Origin: CAVXSP01 sp963724645
Lineage (GTDB): Bacteria > Acidobacteriota > Vicinamibacteria > Vicinamibacterales > SCN-69-37
Reading direction: 5' to 3'
Length of the DNA: 64,000 nt
Assembly: GCA_963724645.1 (NCBI GenBank)
Contig: CAVRVJ010000006.1
Span: 496,001-560,000, forward strand
Shown: positions 17,981-25,583 of the stretch, one piece after another
How the letters are laid out: each line of letters opens with the position of its first letter
Numbering within the stretch: the stretch's first letter is position 1
Made by a program: the position numbers and the translations under genes
The notes under the pieces: generated by a model
Told to the model about the DNA's origin: nothing
Databases searched by the model: none
The model's input: the letters and a program-made list of their open reading frames with translations, nothing else

Positions 17981-18516
17981 AATTCCTCTGTGTGCCCTGC
18001 GACAGCCCGATGAAGCTGCAAACCATCGGCCCGCCCGAGGGCGGCTCGCTCTCGGTCGTCTACTCCTGTCCTGAGTGCGGCTACGAGATGGCGATGCTGA
18101 CCAATCCATTCGAGACACAACTCGTCCAGTCACTCGGCGTGCGGATCGGCCCCGAGATGGGCGGGGGCGCGTCGAGCCGCCTTCGCGCCGAAGGCGCTTC
18201 GGCGAGCCTCGCCGAATCTTCCGCGGAGGCGGGCGTCGCGACTCCCGGCGGTAAATGCCCGTTCTCCGCAATGATCCCGCCTGCCATGCCGAAGCCCTTA
18301 GGCGAAGGCAGGACAATGGAAGGGTCACAACCCGTCCGGGCCGAAGAGCCAGTCCCAGTGCGGTGGACTTCCGGCGCCGAAGCCCGGCTCGCGAACATTC
18401 CCGCGTTCGTTCGCCCGATGGCGCGGACCGGCATCGAGAGATTCGCCCGGGAGAGGGGGTCCCTGGAAGTAGACGAGAAGATCCTCGACGCGGCCCGCGA
18501 ATTTTTTGGCATGTAG
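17977..18516 (+). CDS. Zinc-ribbon protein with C-terminal PCP_red domain
   Basis: 179 residues. The N-terminus has C-V-P-C and C-P-E-C pairs (residues ~5-34), a zinc ribbon. Residues ~65-92 are repeat-derived. The C-terminus (about 127-178) is a clear PCP_red domain: RWTSGAEARLANIPAFVRPMA, then IERFARERGSLEVDEKILD. Start codon overlaps the Mrp stop, so translation is coupled. It is likely a small partner of the Mrp and radical SAM proteins, perhaps binding a tetrapyrrole or handing over a substrate; inference from domain sharing and context. Confidence 0.75.
   Translation: MKFLCVPCDSPMKLQTIGPPEGGSLSVVYSCPECGYEMAMLTNPFETQLVQSLGVRIGPEMGGGASSRLRAEGASASLAESSAEAGVATPGGKCPFSAMIPPAMPKPLGEGRTMEGSQPVRAEEPVPVRWTSGAEARLANIPAFVRPMARTGIERFARERGSLEVDEKILDAAREFFGM
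18170..18254. repeat. Dispersed GC-rich repeat inside the zinc-ribbon/PCP_red gene
   Basis: Contains CGCGCCGAAGGCGCTTCGGC and CCGCGGAGGCGGGCGTCGCG. It encodes LRAEGASASLAESSAEAG in frame, between the zinc ribbon and the PCP_red domain. The centre matches 9691-9730 in the GNAT gene. Confidence 0.85.
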
Positions 18517-18591
18517 CTGGCCGAGCGAACAACCATGCGAGCGCGTGGCGAATTCTGAACTCGTCTCCGAAGAAAACGGCGCGCGTCGCGC

Positions 18592-18684
18592 GTCCGCCGA
18601 GGCTTTAGCGAGGCGAAGCGGGGATCACAGGGGTCCCCGCGAGTGAGCGCGTAGGGGGGTCCGCGGGAGCGAAGCCCCCGGATC
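18592..18684. repeat. Dispersed GC-rich repeat upstream of the radical SAM gene
   Basis: CCGCCGAGGCTTTAGCGAGG, then GGGGTCCCCGCGAGTGAGCG and GGGAGCGAAGCCCCCGGATC. It ends about 12 bases before the start codon at 18697, the third gene in this module whose leader is the same element. Confidence 0.85.
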
Positions 18685-18696
18685 TGCCGGATCTGA

Positions 18697-20079
18697 ATGA
18701 TGTTCGCCAGGCCCTACGTCATCTCCTGGAACCTCACCTACCGTTGCAACCTCGCCTGCGAGCACTGCTATCTCGATGCCGGCGGCGCGCCTCTGGTCGA
18801 CACGGAGAACTTCGCCGATCGGAGCGAGCTCGGCACCGACGAATGCTTCAGGGTCATCGACGAAATCGCGGCGTTCGCGCCTGAATGCCTGACGATCCTG
18901 ACGGGCGGCGAGCCGCTTCTGCGGCGCGATATCCTCGAGATCGTTCGGCGAGCGTCGGCGCGCGAACTGTGGGTCGTCGTCGGCACCAACGGCGTGCGCA
19001 TCACGGAGAACGTGGCGAGGCGTCTGGCGGAGGCCGGCGCACGGGGCCTGTCCCTTTCGCTTGATGCGCTCGATCCCGATCGTCACGACCGGTTCAGGAA
19101 GGTGCGTGGCGCCTGGCGGAACACGGTCGAGGGAGCGGAGATCCTCAACAGGACCGGGCTCCCGTTCATCGTGCAGACAACGGCGGGCTCGCACAATCTC
19201 GGCGAGCTCGAAGCGATCGCCGACTTCGCGCATGATCGCCTCGCCGCCAAGGTCTGGAACCTTTACTTCCTGGTGCCGACGGGGCGCGGGCAGTACGTGT
19301 CGGACATCACCCCCGCGCAGTACGACGAGGTTCTCGCCTCGCTCTACCGGATTCAGAGGAAGTACGACGGCCGGATGCTCGTGAACGCAAAGTGCGCTCC
19401 GCACTACATCAAGACGGTTCTGGAGAACGCCGGCACGCAGACCGATCCGATCCCGACGGATGCGCGCCTTCGCCAAGGCTACGGCGGGCAGGCCGAATCG
19501 GCGCCCGGTCTGTCCCGGATCAGGACCTACTCCGGAGGGGCCGGCGGGTGCCCTGCGGGGACGCACTACATGGGGATACGGCCGAACGGGGATGTCACGC
19601 CTTGCCCCTACCTCCCGGTCTTCGCGGGGACCCTTCGCAGTTCGAGTCTCGCGGACCTCTGGACCTCCTCGGGGCTGTTCACCGACATTCGCCGCCGCAC
19701 GTCGCTCGGCGGGCGATGCGGCGAGTGCGAGTTGAACGGCCACTGCGGCGGCTGCCGCGCCAGGGCCTACGGAATAACCGGCGATCTGATGGCCGAAGAT
19801 CCGCTCTGCACCTACACTCCGGGGAGGTTTGTGGGGTCCCCTCTGCTCGTGCTCGACCGTCCAGCGGCGGTCTCCTATGGCCCCGAATCGCCGGCGACGA
19901 TCGCGTGGGACGATGCGGCCGCCGCGCGCATGAAAAAGATCCCCGCCTTCGTGCGGGGCATGGTCGTCAAGGCCGTCGAGGAGTCCTGCCGCAAGAGCGG
20001 GCTCGACCGTGTGACCGTCGAGGAACTCGAACGAATCCGCGCGCGGATGCCGACGCCGAAGATCTTCGGCGCCCAATAG
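18697..20079 (+). CDS. Radical SAM/SPASM protein with C-terminal PCP_red domain
   Basis: 460 residues. The radical SAM cluster site is C17-N-L-A-C21-E-H-C24, followed by LTGGEPLLRRDI. The middle region holds a SPASM-type auxiliary cluster domain: GGCPAG, GDVTPCPYLPVF, then GRCGECELNGHCGGCRARAY and DPLC. Residues ~405-455 are a PCP_red domain (AWDDAAAARMKKIPAFVRGM). The catalytic part resembles the NirJ/AhbD group that trims heme side chains and the TIGR04053-type proteins. With a tetrapyrrole-associated tail and nearby heme genes, modification of a porphyrin is the best guess; peptide maturation is the alternative. A small repeat-derived insert lies near residue 260. Confidence 0.8.
   Translation: MMFARPYVISWNLTYRCNLACEHCYLDAGGAPLVDTENFADRSELGTDECFRVIDEIAAFAPECLTILTGGEPLLRRDILEIVRRASARELWVVVGTNGVRITENVARRLAEAGARGLSLSLDALDPDRHDRFRKVRGAWRNTVEGAEILNRTGLPFIVQTTAGSHNLGELEAIADFAHDRLAAKVWNLYFLVPTGRGQYVSDITPAQYDEVLASLYRIQRKYDGRMLVNAKCAPHYIKTVLENAGTQTDPIPTDARLRQGYGGQAESAPGLSRIRTYSGGAGGCPAGTHYMGIRPNGDVTPCPYLPVFAGTLRSSSLADLWTSSGLFTDIRRRTSLGGRCGECELNGHCGGCRARAYGITGDLMAEDPLCTYTPGRFVGSPLLVLDRPAAVSYGPESPATIAWDDAAAARMKKIPAFVRGMVVKAVEESCRKSGLDRVTVEELERIRARMPTPKIFGAQ
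19461..19500. repeat. Short repeat fragment inside the radical SAM gene
   Basis: TGCGCGCCTTCGCCAAGGCT with the following ACGGCGGGCAGGCC encodes LRQGYGGQAES in frame, just before the SPASM region. Related CTTCGCC-AAGGC sequence occurs in the other copies. Confidence 0.75.
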
Positions 20080-20241
20080 CCAGCGAACAGACCCTTTCCG
20101 AGTGTCACATCTGTGGACACTGGGAAGGACACCATCGACACATGTTGGGTACCGCTACGGCTCTAACTGGCAGGAAGACACGGCCTGAGGCGGCCAGTTT
20201 GGCTTTGTCCTTGCACCTTGGGATCGGCAGGAGGACTAACG

Positions 20242-20454
20242 ATGGAACCCGCCACCGGAGTCTGGCTAGCCGCCGGGTTGTTTCTGTTGATCCTCGTGCC
20301 GTACCTCGTTTGGGAGATACGCCGGGGCAAGGCGCACGGTCACACGTGGTTCACGTGGTTCAAGCCGCGCGGCCACAGCGACATCGGACCGGATACGGGA
20401 CCGACACCGACGACGCGAGGCGGCGTCGATGAAGCGCGCGGCGCGCGGTTCTAG
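20242..20454 (+). CDS. Small single-pass membrane protein
   Basis: 70 residues with GGAGGA just upstream of ATG 20242. One N-terminal transmembrane helix (WLAAGLFLLILVPYLVWEI) is followed by a basic, polar tail rich in Thr, Gly and Asp. It lies between the radical SAM gene and the convergent oxidase operon. Such small proteins often assist oxidase or cytochrome assembly, but nothing in the sequence proves this. Confidence 0.6.
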   Translation: MEPATGVWLAAGLFLLILVPYLVWEIRRGKAHGHTWFTWFKPRGHSDIGPDTGPTPTTRGGVDEARGARF

Positions 20455-20465
20455 TCCCGGAAAGC

Positions 20466-20534
20466 ACTTGACTTGACGTGGTATCGCCGCGCGCCCGCGA
20501 GGGCGCAGGCGCAATTTACGACGTCAAGTCAAGT
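20466..20534. terminator. Nested inverted repeat between convergent operons
   Basis: ACTTGACTTGACGT (20466-20479) is perfectly complementary to ACGTCAAGTCAAGT (20521-20534). Inside the loop, GCGCCC-GCGA-GGGCGC forms a second perfect hairpin at 20491-20506. It sits between the small membrane protein gene and the end of the oxidase operon, so a bidirectional terminator or a small palindromic element are the two readings. There is no U-run. Confidence 0.55.
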
Positions 20535-20586
20535 ATCCGTAGAGAGACGCCCTGTCGACGGTCTTGAGGCGCAGCTGACGGTCTGC

Positions 20587-21384
20587 TTACCGGAAGGGAT
20601 CCGGTTGGCTCTGCTCTTTTTCCTTTTCCTCTATCCACTTCTGGAATTCCTCGGCGCTCAGGACGGTGACATAGCCTCGCATGCGGTAATGGCCCATACC
20701 GCAGAGCTGCGCGCAGGCAATCTCGTACTGGAAGTCGGGATTCCCCGTCCGGGTCCGCATCTCCGCGGTCGTCACGTTGGGGATGAACCAGATGGGGATC
20801 GTGAGGCCGGGGATGGCGTCCTGCTTCACGCGAAACTCGGGCACACCGAAGCTGTGGATCATGTCCTTGCTCCGGAGCCTCACGATGATCGGCGTGTTCA
20901 CGGGCAGATAGAGCTGATTGAGCGTCGTGATGTCGTCCTTCGCGGCTGGATCGGTTCGATCGACTCCCAGAGGATTCGACTGGAGGTCGAGCAGCTTGAT
21001 GTCCTTGCGGCCGAATACCCGGTCGGGGCCGGCATAGTGGACATTCCAGGCGAACTGCTCGGCGGTGACCTCAACGACCAGCGCTTCGCTGGCCGGGGGC
21101 ATGCGATCAACCCTCGCGGCCCAGAGCGGGATCGCGAATCCGACCAGGAGGATCGCTTCGACCAGGGCCACGCCGCCCTCGAGGTAGGTCGACGCGTGCG
21201 ACTTGGCCCCTGTGTAGTTCGCCACCGGATGGCGCGATCGCCGGAAACGGACCAGGGTGTAGATGAAGAACCCTCCCCACCCGATGAACAGGACGAACAT
21301 GAACACGTGAACCCAGCCGATCATGCCGTCGATCTGCCCGCCGTGAGCCGAGGCGAGCGCCGGGAGTCCGAGCCAGTTGGTCAT
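20587..21384 (-). CDS. coxB: Cytochrome c oxidase subunit II
   Basis: 265 residues from ATG 21384, which overlaps the stop of the next gene upstream. Two N-terminal helices (WVHVFMFVLFIGWGGFFIYTL; VALVEAILLVGFAIPLWAA) precede the periplasmic cupredoxin domain. The CuA ligands are visible: His in DMIHSFGVPEF and the CAQLCGMGHYRM block (Cys-x3-Cys-x3-His-x2-Met). WNVHYAGPD is the usual electron-entry segment. There is no fused cytochrome c domain. This subunit accepts electrons from a soluble or bound cytochrome c. Confidence 0.93.
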   Translation of the reverse strand: MTNWLGLPALASAHGGQIDGMIGWVHVFMFVLFIGWGGFFIYTLVRFRRSRHPVANYTGAKSHASTYLEGGVALVEAILLVGFAIPLWAARVDRMPPASEALVVEVTAEQFAWNVHYAGPDRVFGRKDIKLLDLQSNPLGVDRTDPAAKDDITTLNQLYLPVNTPIIVRLRSKDMIHSFGVPEFRVKQDAIPGLTIPIWFIPNVTTAEMRTRTGNPDFQYEIACAQLCGMGHYRMRGYVTVLSAEEFQKWIEEKEKEQSQPDPFR

Positions 21385-21617
21385 GATGTCCTCGACACCC
21401 CTTGGAGCTCCGACCATTCGGCGTCGAGCTCGATGTCCGCGATGCGCTTCGCGCGCTTGCGGAGATAGAAAAAGAAGCCCACGAACCCGCCCTGCACCGC
21501 AAACAAGATGGCCAGCATCACCAGGACGCCGAGCTTTGCCCCGTCGATCATCGAGGTCTCCTCCGCCCCGAAGCACACGGGGCAGGCAAGAACGCTCGAC
21601 CCGCCGCCGATCATCAC
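21381..21617 (-). CDS. Small membrane protein of the oxidase operon (ACPVCFG type)
   Basis: From ATG 21617 the frame gives 78 residues: SVLACPVCFGAEE, then a helix (LGVLVMLAILFAVQGGFVGFFFYL) and a charged tail. The Cys-x-x-Cys after a hydrophobic stretch resembles the end of a signal peptide. The frame stays open upstream, and an ATGAAACGC overlapping the previous stop (about 21695) would give a typical signal peptide if one base were inserted. The true start may therefore be near 21695. Likely an assembly or stabilising factor; function unproven. Confidence 0.6.
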   Translation of the reverse strand: MMIGGGSSVLACPVCFGAEETSMIDGAKLGVLVMLAILFAVQGGFVGFFFYLRKRAKRIADIELDAEWSELQGVSRTS

Positions 21618-21693
21618 GGCGGCTGCCGTGGTGACGAGCGGCTTCGCACCGGCGGCGCTTCGGCGGGCTCTCGCTGCGGTCGTCTTCAGCGTT

Positions 21694-21894
21694 TCATCTC
21701 AGGGTCCTCGTCTTGCGCAGGAACCACGAGTCGTACACGACCAGGCCGAGCGACACGATGAACGACGCGACGGCCGCGACCAGGCTTCCAACTCCGTCTT
21801 CCCGGCCGTACAGGCCCAGGCACCAGATCCCGAACAGCACCGCGAGGGCGGCGGAGAGGAGGATCAGCAGCGCGTGGAACCACCTGAGGTTCAT
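21694..21894 (-). CDS. Small two-helix membrane protein of the oxidase operon
   Basis: 66 residues from ATG 21894, overlapping the stop of the subunit IV gene. Two hydrophobic segments (ALLILLSAALAVLFGIWCL; VGSLVAAVASFIVSLGLVVY) flank a short charged turn. I do not recognise a named family; tight coupling within the operon suggests an accessory oxidase subunit. Confidence 0.65.
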   Translation of the reverse strand: MNLRWFHALLILLSAALAVLFGIWCLGLYGREDGVGSLVAAVASFIVSLGLVVYDSWFLRKTRTLR

Positions 21895-22202
21895 TGGGGG
21901 ATCCAGTAGCCGTTCTCGACGGTGAGGACAGGAAGGAACAGCAACGCGACGAAGAAGACCGCGGTCAACACGAGGACCGCGTAGATCAGCTTCTTCTCCG
22001 AGATCAGGTGCATGAAGTAGCACGCCACCAGCGATCCCTTGATGATCGCGACGAGCAGCGCCACGGTCACGGCAATCGGCAGGGGAAGGTGGAGGTAAGA
22101 GATCGCCACCGTGATGATGGTCAAGGCCATGAGCACGACGAAGACGGTGATGTAGACCCTGACGTGTCTGTCGATGTCTGCTGCTGCGTGCTCGCTCGTC
22201 AT
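21891..22202 (-). CDS. Cytochrome c oxidase subunit IV-like protein
   Basis: 103 residues with three helices (ITVFVVLMALTIITVAISYL; AVTVALLVAIIKGSLVACYFMHL; KKLIYAVLVLTAVFFVALLFL). The KGSLVACYFMHL segment is the signature of prokaryotic COX IV/CyoD-type subunits, which stabilise the core. It lies between subunit III and the two small membrane proteins. Confidence 0.85.
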   Translation of the reverse strand: MTSEHAAADIDRHVRVYITVFVVLMALTIITVAISYLHLPLPIAVTVALLVAIIKGSLVACYFMHLISEKKLIYAVLVLTAVFFVALLFLPVLTVENGYWIPQ

Positions 22203-22211
22203 GGATGCCGC

Positions 22212-22802
22212 CTACAGGAGGTAGAGCGTCGGGAACAGGAAGATCCAGACCAGATCCACGAAATGCCAGAAGAGGCCCGAGTGCTCGACCCGATTGGCGA
22301 ACCACTCCGGATTCGTCTTCCAGAGTTTCGAGCCGGGACCCCAGAAATAGGCGTTCACCGCCATCCCGCCCATCACGTGGAGCATGTGCAGGCCGGTCAG
22401 CGTGAAGTAGATGGCGAGGAAGTTGCTGGTGCTGGGAAAGAGCCCGGTCTCGAACTTGTGGCTGTATTCGAAGTACTTGACCACGAGGAAGACGAACCCG
22501 AGCAGGATCGTCGCCCCCATGTAGATCCGAAAGGTCCCGAAGCGGCCGCGCTTCAGCGACGCCCAGGCCATGACCATGGTGACGGAGGACGAAATCAGGA
22601 CGATCGTGTTGAACGTGGCGAGCGGGACGTTCAGAATCGTGGCTCCCCGTGGCCAGCTCGGCGCCCCCGTCCGGATCAGGATGTAGCTCGCAAACAGGGC
22701 GCCGAACAGCATGACCTCCGACGCAAGAAAGAGCCAGATGCCGATCTTGCCGTTGGTGAGGCCGGTGTCCCGGCGCACCTCCACGGTGTAGGGAATTTCC
22801 AT
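22212..22802 (-). CDS. coxC: Cytochrome c oxidase subunit III
   Basis: 196 residues, short five-helix form of subunit III. Recognisable parts: GIWLFLASEVMLFGALFASY, the RTGAPSWP loop, LTGLHMLHVMGGMAV and NRVEHSGLFWHFVDLVWIFLFPTLYLL at the C-terminus. The start is six bases from the subunit I stop. It binds lipid and keeps the oxygen and proton paths of subunit I stable. Confidence 0.92.
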   Translation of the reverse strand: MEIPYTVEVRRDTGLTNGKIGIWLFLASEVMLFGALFASYILIRTGAPSWPRGATILNVPLATFNTIVLISSSVTMVMAWASLKRGRFGTFRIYMGATILLGFVFLVVKYFEYSHKFETGLFPSTSNFLAIYFTLTGLHMLHVMGGMAVNAYFWGPGSKLWKTNPEWFANRVEHSGLFWHFVDLVWIFLFPTLYLL

Positions 22803-22808
22803 CTCGGA

Positions 22809-24572
22809 TCAGGCCTCGCCCTGCGGCAGGAAGTCCTTGGCCGCGCCGGGAACGCTGTATTCGTAGGGCCCGCGGTACGCTTCCGGAGCCGAGACGAAAT
22901 TACCGTGCGGCGGAGGCGAAGGAGCCGCCCACTCGATCGTCGTGGCCTGCCACGGGTTGTCCCCGGCCTTCTCGCCCTTCCAGATGCTCCAGAAGAAATT
23001 GAAGATGAAGGGAATCTGGAAGATCGCGAGGGTCCAGGCGCCCCAGGAGGAAACGACGTTCCAGTGAAGGACCGGCTGTGCGAAAGCGTAGCTCGCCCCA
23101 CCGTCGAACAGGCGCCGCGAGACGCCGGCCAGCCCCGTGATGAACATCGGCATGAAGATGACGTTCATGCAGACGAGCATGCCGACGAAATGGATCTTGC
23201 CGAGCGTCTCGTTCATCTTCCGCCCGGTGGCCTTAGGAAACCAGTAGTAGATCCCCGCCATGAGGCCGAAGATCGTCCCGGGAGCGACGACGTAGTGGAA
23301 GTGGGCGATGACGTAGTAGGTGTCGTGCAGCGGGATGTCCGCGATGTTGAAGGCGAGCGGAAGCCCCGTGAGCCCACCGATGCCGAACATCGGGAGAAAG
23401 GCGACGGCGAAGAGCATGGGCGTGTTGAAGCGTATCGATCCGCCCCAGAGCGAGATGACCAGGGCCGTGAGGATCACGACCGATGGGATCGAGATGATCA
23501 TCGTGGTCGTCTGGAAGAACGCCGCCATCGTCGTCCCCATGCCGGTCATGAACATGTGGTGCGCCCAGACGATGAACGACATGAAGCCGAGGAAGACGAT
23601 CGAGTAGACCATCGAACGGTAGCCCCACAGTGGCTTCCGCGTGTTGTTCGCGATGATCTCGGCCACGATTCCCATCGCGGGAAGGATCAGGACGTAGACT
23701 TCGGGGTGCGCCAGGAACCAGAACAGGTGCTGCCAGAGGAGCGGGTTACCTCCGCCGGCATTGGCCAGGACCTGGCCGCTGACGACGAGGCCGCTCGGGA
23801 GGAAGAAGCTCGTGCCGGCCACGCGATCCATGAGCTGCATGACCCCCGCGGCCTCGAGCGGCGGGAAAGCCAGCAGCAGGAGGAAGGCCGTGACGAACTG
23901 GGCCCACACGAAGAAGGGGAATCGCATGAACGTGAGCCCCTTGGCGCGGAGCTGGATGGTCGTCGTGATGAAGTTGACCGCTCCAAGCAGCGACGAAGTG
24001 ATCAGGAAGATCATCCCGATCAACCACATCGTCTGGCCCGTGGTCGCGATGTCGGCGAGAGGCGTGTAGGACGTCCACCCGGACTGAGCGGCTCCGCCGG
24101 GCACGAGAAAGCTGGCGAGCATCGTCAGGCCGCCGAGGACGAAGGCCTGGTAGCTCGCCATGTTGATCTTCGGGAACGCCATGTCCGGGGCGCCAATCTG
24201 GAGCGGGAGCACGAAATTCCCGAATCCTCCGACGGCGAGGGGCACCACCCCCATGAAGACCATGATCGTGCCATGCATCGCCCCAAGCTGGTTGTAGAAC
24301 TCAGGGAGCATCGTCCCGCCCGGCATGTTCGCCTCACCGAGGATCTTGCCGAGCAATGGCAGCGCGGCGCCCGGATAAGCGAGCTGCCAGCGCATGAGCA
24401 TCATCAGCGAAAAACCGAAGAGGAGGAACAGCAGGCCGGTGACGGCGTACTGGATGCCGATGACCTTGTGGTCGGTTGAGAAGACGTACGTGCGCCAGAA
24501 GCCGAGCACCTCGTGATGGACTTCGTGCGCGACGTGCGGCTTGGGTGCGCCGACAGCTACTGGCTCACTCAT
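22809..24572 (-). CDS. coxA: Cytochrome c oxidase subunit I
   Basis: 587 residues with twelve or more helices. The low-spin heme His lies in GAMHGTIMVFMG. The CuB site is complete: WFLAHPEVYVLILP (with the His-Tyr pair), AHHMFMTGM (two His), and HFHYVVAPG with the high-spin and second low-spin heme His. The HPEVY tyrosine and K-pathway residues mark an A-type aa3 oxidase. It ends in an extra cytoplasmic tail. With subunits II, III and IV next to it, the enzyme should be a functional oxygen-reducing proton pump. Confidence 0.96.
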   Translation of the reverse strand: MSEPVAVGAPKPHVAHEVHHEVLGFWRTYVFSTDHKVIGIQYAVTGLLFLLFGFSLMMLMRWQLAYPGAALPLLGKILGEANMPGGTMLPEFYNQLGAMHGTIMVFMGVVPLAVGGFGNFVLPLQIGAPDMAFPKINMASYQAFVLGGLTMLASFLVPGGAAQSGWTSYTPLADIATTGQTMWLIGMIFLITSSLLGAVNFITTTIQLRAKGLTFMRFPFFVWAQFVTAFLLLLAFPPLEAAGVMQLMDRVAGTSFFLPSGLVVSGQVLANAGGGNPLLWQHLFWFLAHPEVYVLILPAMGIVAEIIANNTRKPLWGYRSMVYSIVFLGFMSFIVWAHHMFMTGMGTTMAAFFQTTTMIISIPSVVILTALVISLWGGSIRFNTPMLFAVAFLPMFGIGGLTGLPLAFNIADIPLHDTYYVIAHFHYVVAPGTIFGLMAGIYYWFPKATGRKMNETLGKIHFVGMLVCMNVIFMPMFITGLAGVSRRLFDGGASYAFAQPVLHWNVVSSWGAWTLAIFQIPFIFNFFWSIWKGEKAGDNPWQATTIEWAAPSPPPHGNFVSAPEAYRGPYEYSVPGAAKDFLPQGEA

Positions 24573-24602
24573 GCGGGCGTTCTCCGGATCGTTACTTGAT
24601 CG

Positions 24603-25334
24603 CTACTTCTTCGCGGCGGGTACAGCAAACTTGAAGTCCTGGGTCTTGGCACCGCTGGCGGCAACCGTGACCGAGGCCGTCTGGGTCCCCAGCCTTTCGT
24701 GCCACGCGGTGATCTCGTAGGTTCCCGGATCGAGGCCAGAGATCGTGTACTTCCCGTCCGTGCTCGTCGCCGAGAAGAAAGGATGGGAGAAGACGCCCAG
24801 GTAGGCACTCATCCACGGGTGGACGTCGCACTTGATGTGGAAGATCGCCTCCGGCTTGTTGAACGTCGTGGTCACTTCCTTGACCGTTGCCGGCATCGCT
24901 CGGTTGAAGGCCGTGTTGACCGTGGGAAGCGTGTGGATATTGTGGAGGACGCCGTCGGAGTTGAGGATCTTGTAGGGCTGACCGACCATGATCCCCATCA
25001 CGTGCGGCTTGTACTGGCAGCCATTCTGATCAATGACCACCGGAGTCGTCGGAGCGGGCCAGGTCTTCCCGGCCGGAAGCCCCTTGGACACCCAGACCAT
25101 GACGTTGCCCATGGTATTGCCGCTGCCAAGTGCCAGCATCTCACTCGGCACGGGTCCCGAGTGCTTCTTGGCGCACGCGGGGTCGGCGTCCATGGCGAGC
25201 GCCGGGAGAGTGGGGGCGGTCCCGGAGAAGGTGACGGTTCCGGTGATGGACGGGGCGACGACGGCGACGCCCGGCCAGACGGACACGGCGACCAACCCAG
25301 CCGCCAGCCACAACCTCTTCCCTGTCACGTGCAT
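24603..25334 (-). CDS. Exported cupredoxin-like protein with carboxypeptidase-regulatory-like domain
   Basis: First gene of the oxidase operon. A signal peptide is followed by a beta-sandwich with a type 1 copper pattern: His in GVLHNIHTLP and CDVHPWM (Cys-x2-His-x2-Met). The C-terminal ~60 residues (GKYTISGLDPGTYEITAWHERLG) match the carboxypeptidase-regulatory fold. Such proteins often accompany oxidases in Acidobacteriota-like genomes and could carry electrons or copper to subunit II. I use ATG 25334 (MHVTGKRLW); an ATG at 25352 adds six residues. Confidence 0.8.
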   Translation of the reverse strand: MHVTGKRLWLAAGLVAVSVWPGVAVVAPSITGTVTFSGTAPTLPALAMDADPACAKKHSGPVPSEMLALGSGNTMGNVMVWVSKGLPAGKTWPAPTTPVVIDQNGCQYKPHVMGIMVGQPYKILNSDGVLHNIHTLPTVNTAFNRAMPATVKEVTTTFNKPEAIFHIKCDVHPWMSAYLGVFSHPFFSATSTDGKYTISGLDPGTYEITAWHERLGTQTASVTVAASGAKTQDFKFAVPAAKK

Positions 25335-25583
25335 GCTCAACTCCCTGGTCATCTGAGACCTCGTCTAGGTCGGCCGATAATACGTTTCCCTAATTGTCGC
25401 TCCCTGACAAGGTCTCGACAAGGCCCATCAGGTCTTTCATGGAAGCGGCCACACTTTACAATCAAGCTCACCGTCTGTGCAACCCTCGCCTGCTCGATCG
25501 CCGGGTGATCATCCGACCTGAGGAAGATGTGTGTTCGATCTTCCTGGTCATCACGACGGCACACCGAGCGATCGAAGCTCGCA
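25335..25583. promoter_or_regulatory. Promoter region of the oxidase operon with a 17-bp dyad
   Basis: The roughly 250-base gap upstream of the operon has no gene. At 25394-25410 lies TTGTC-GCTCCCT-GACAA, a perfect 5-bp dyad about 60 bases before the operon start. On the operon strand TATTAT is the -10 candidate, between dyad and start. A repressor or redox sensor could bind here. Confidence 0.45.

Noticed and set aside
18625..20076. Long leftward frame opposite the radical SAM gene
   Set aside because: Antisense to a well-supported gene; Arg/Pro/Gly-rich without motifs, as expected in high-GC shadow frames.
6686..20079. Chlorophyll synthesis by protochlorophyllide reductase
   Set aside because: PCP_red is present but the catalytic BchL/N/B folds are not visible; the domain alone does not give the reaction.
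21894..24479. Long rightward open frame opposite the oxidase genes
   Set aside because: Antisense shadow: composition is charged and repetitive, has no family motif, and covers subunits I, III and IV, which are certain.
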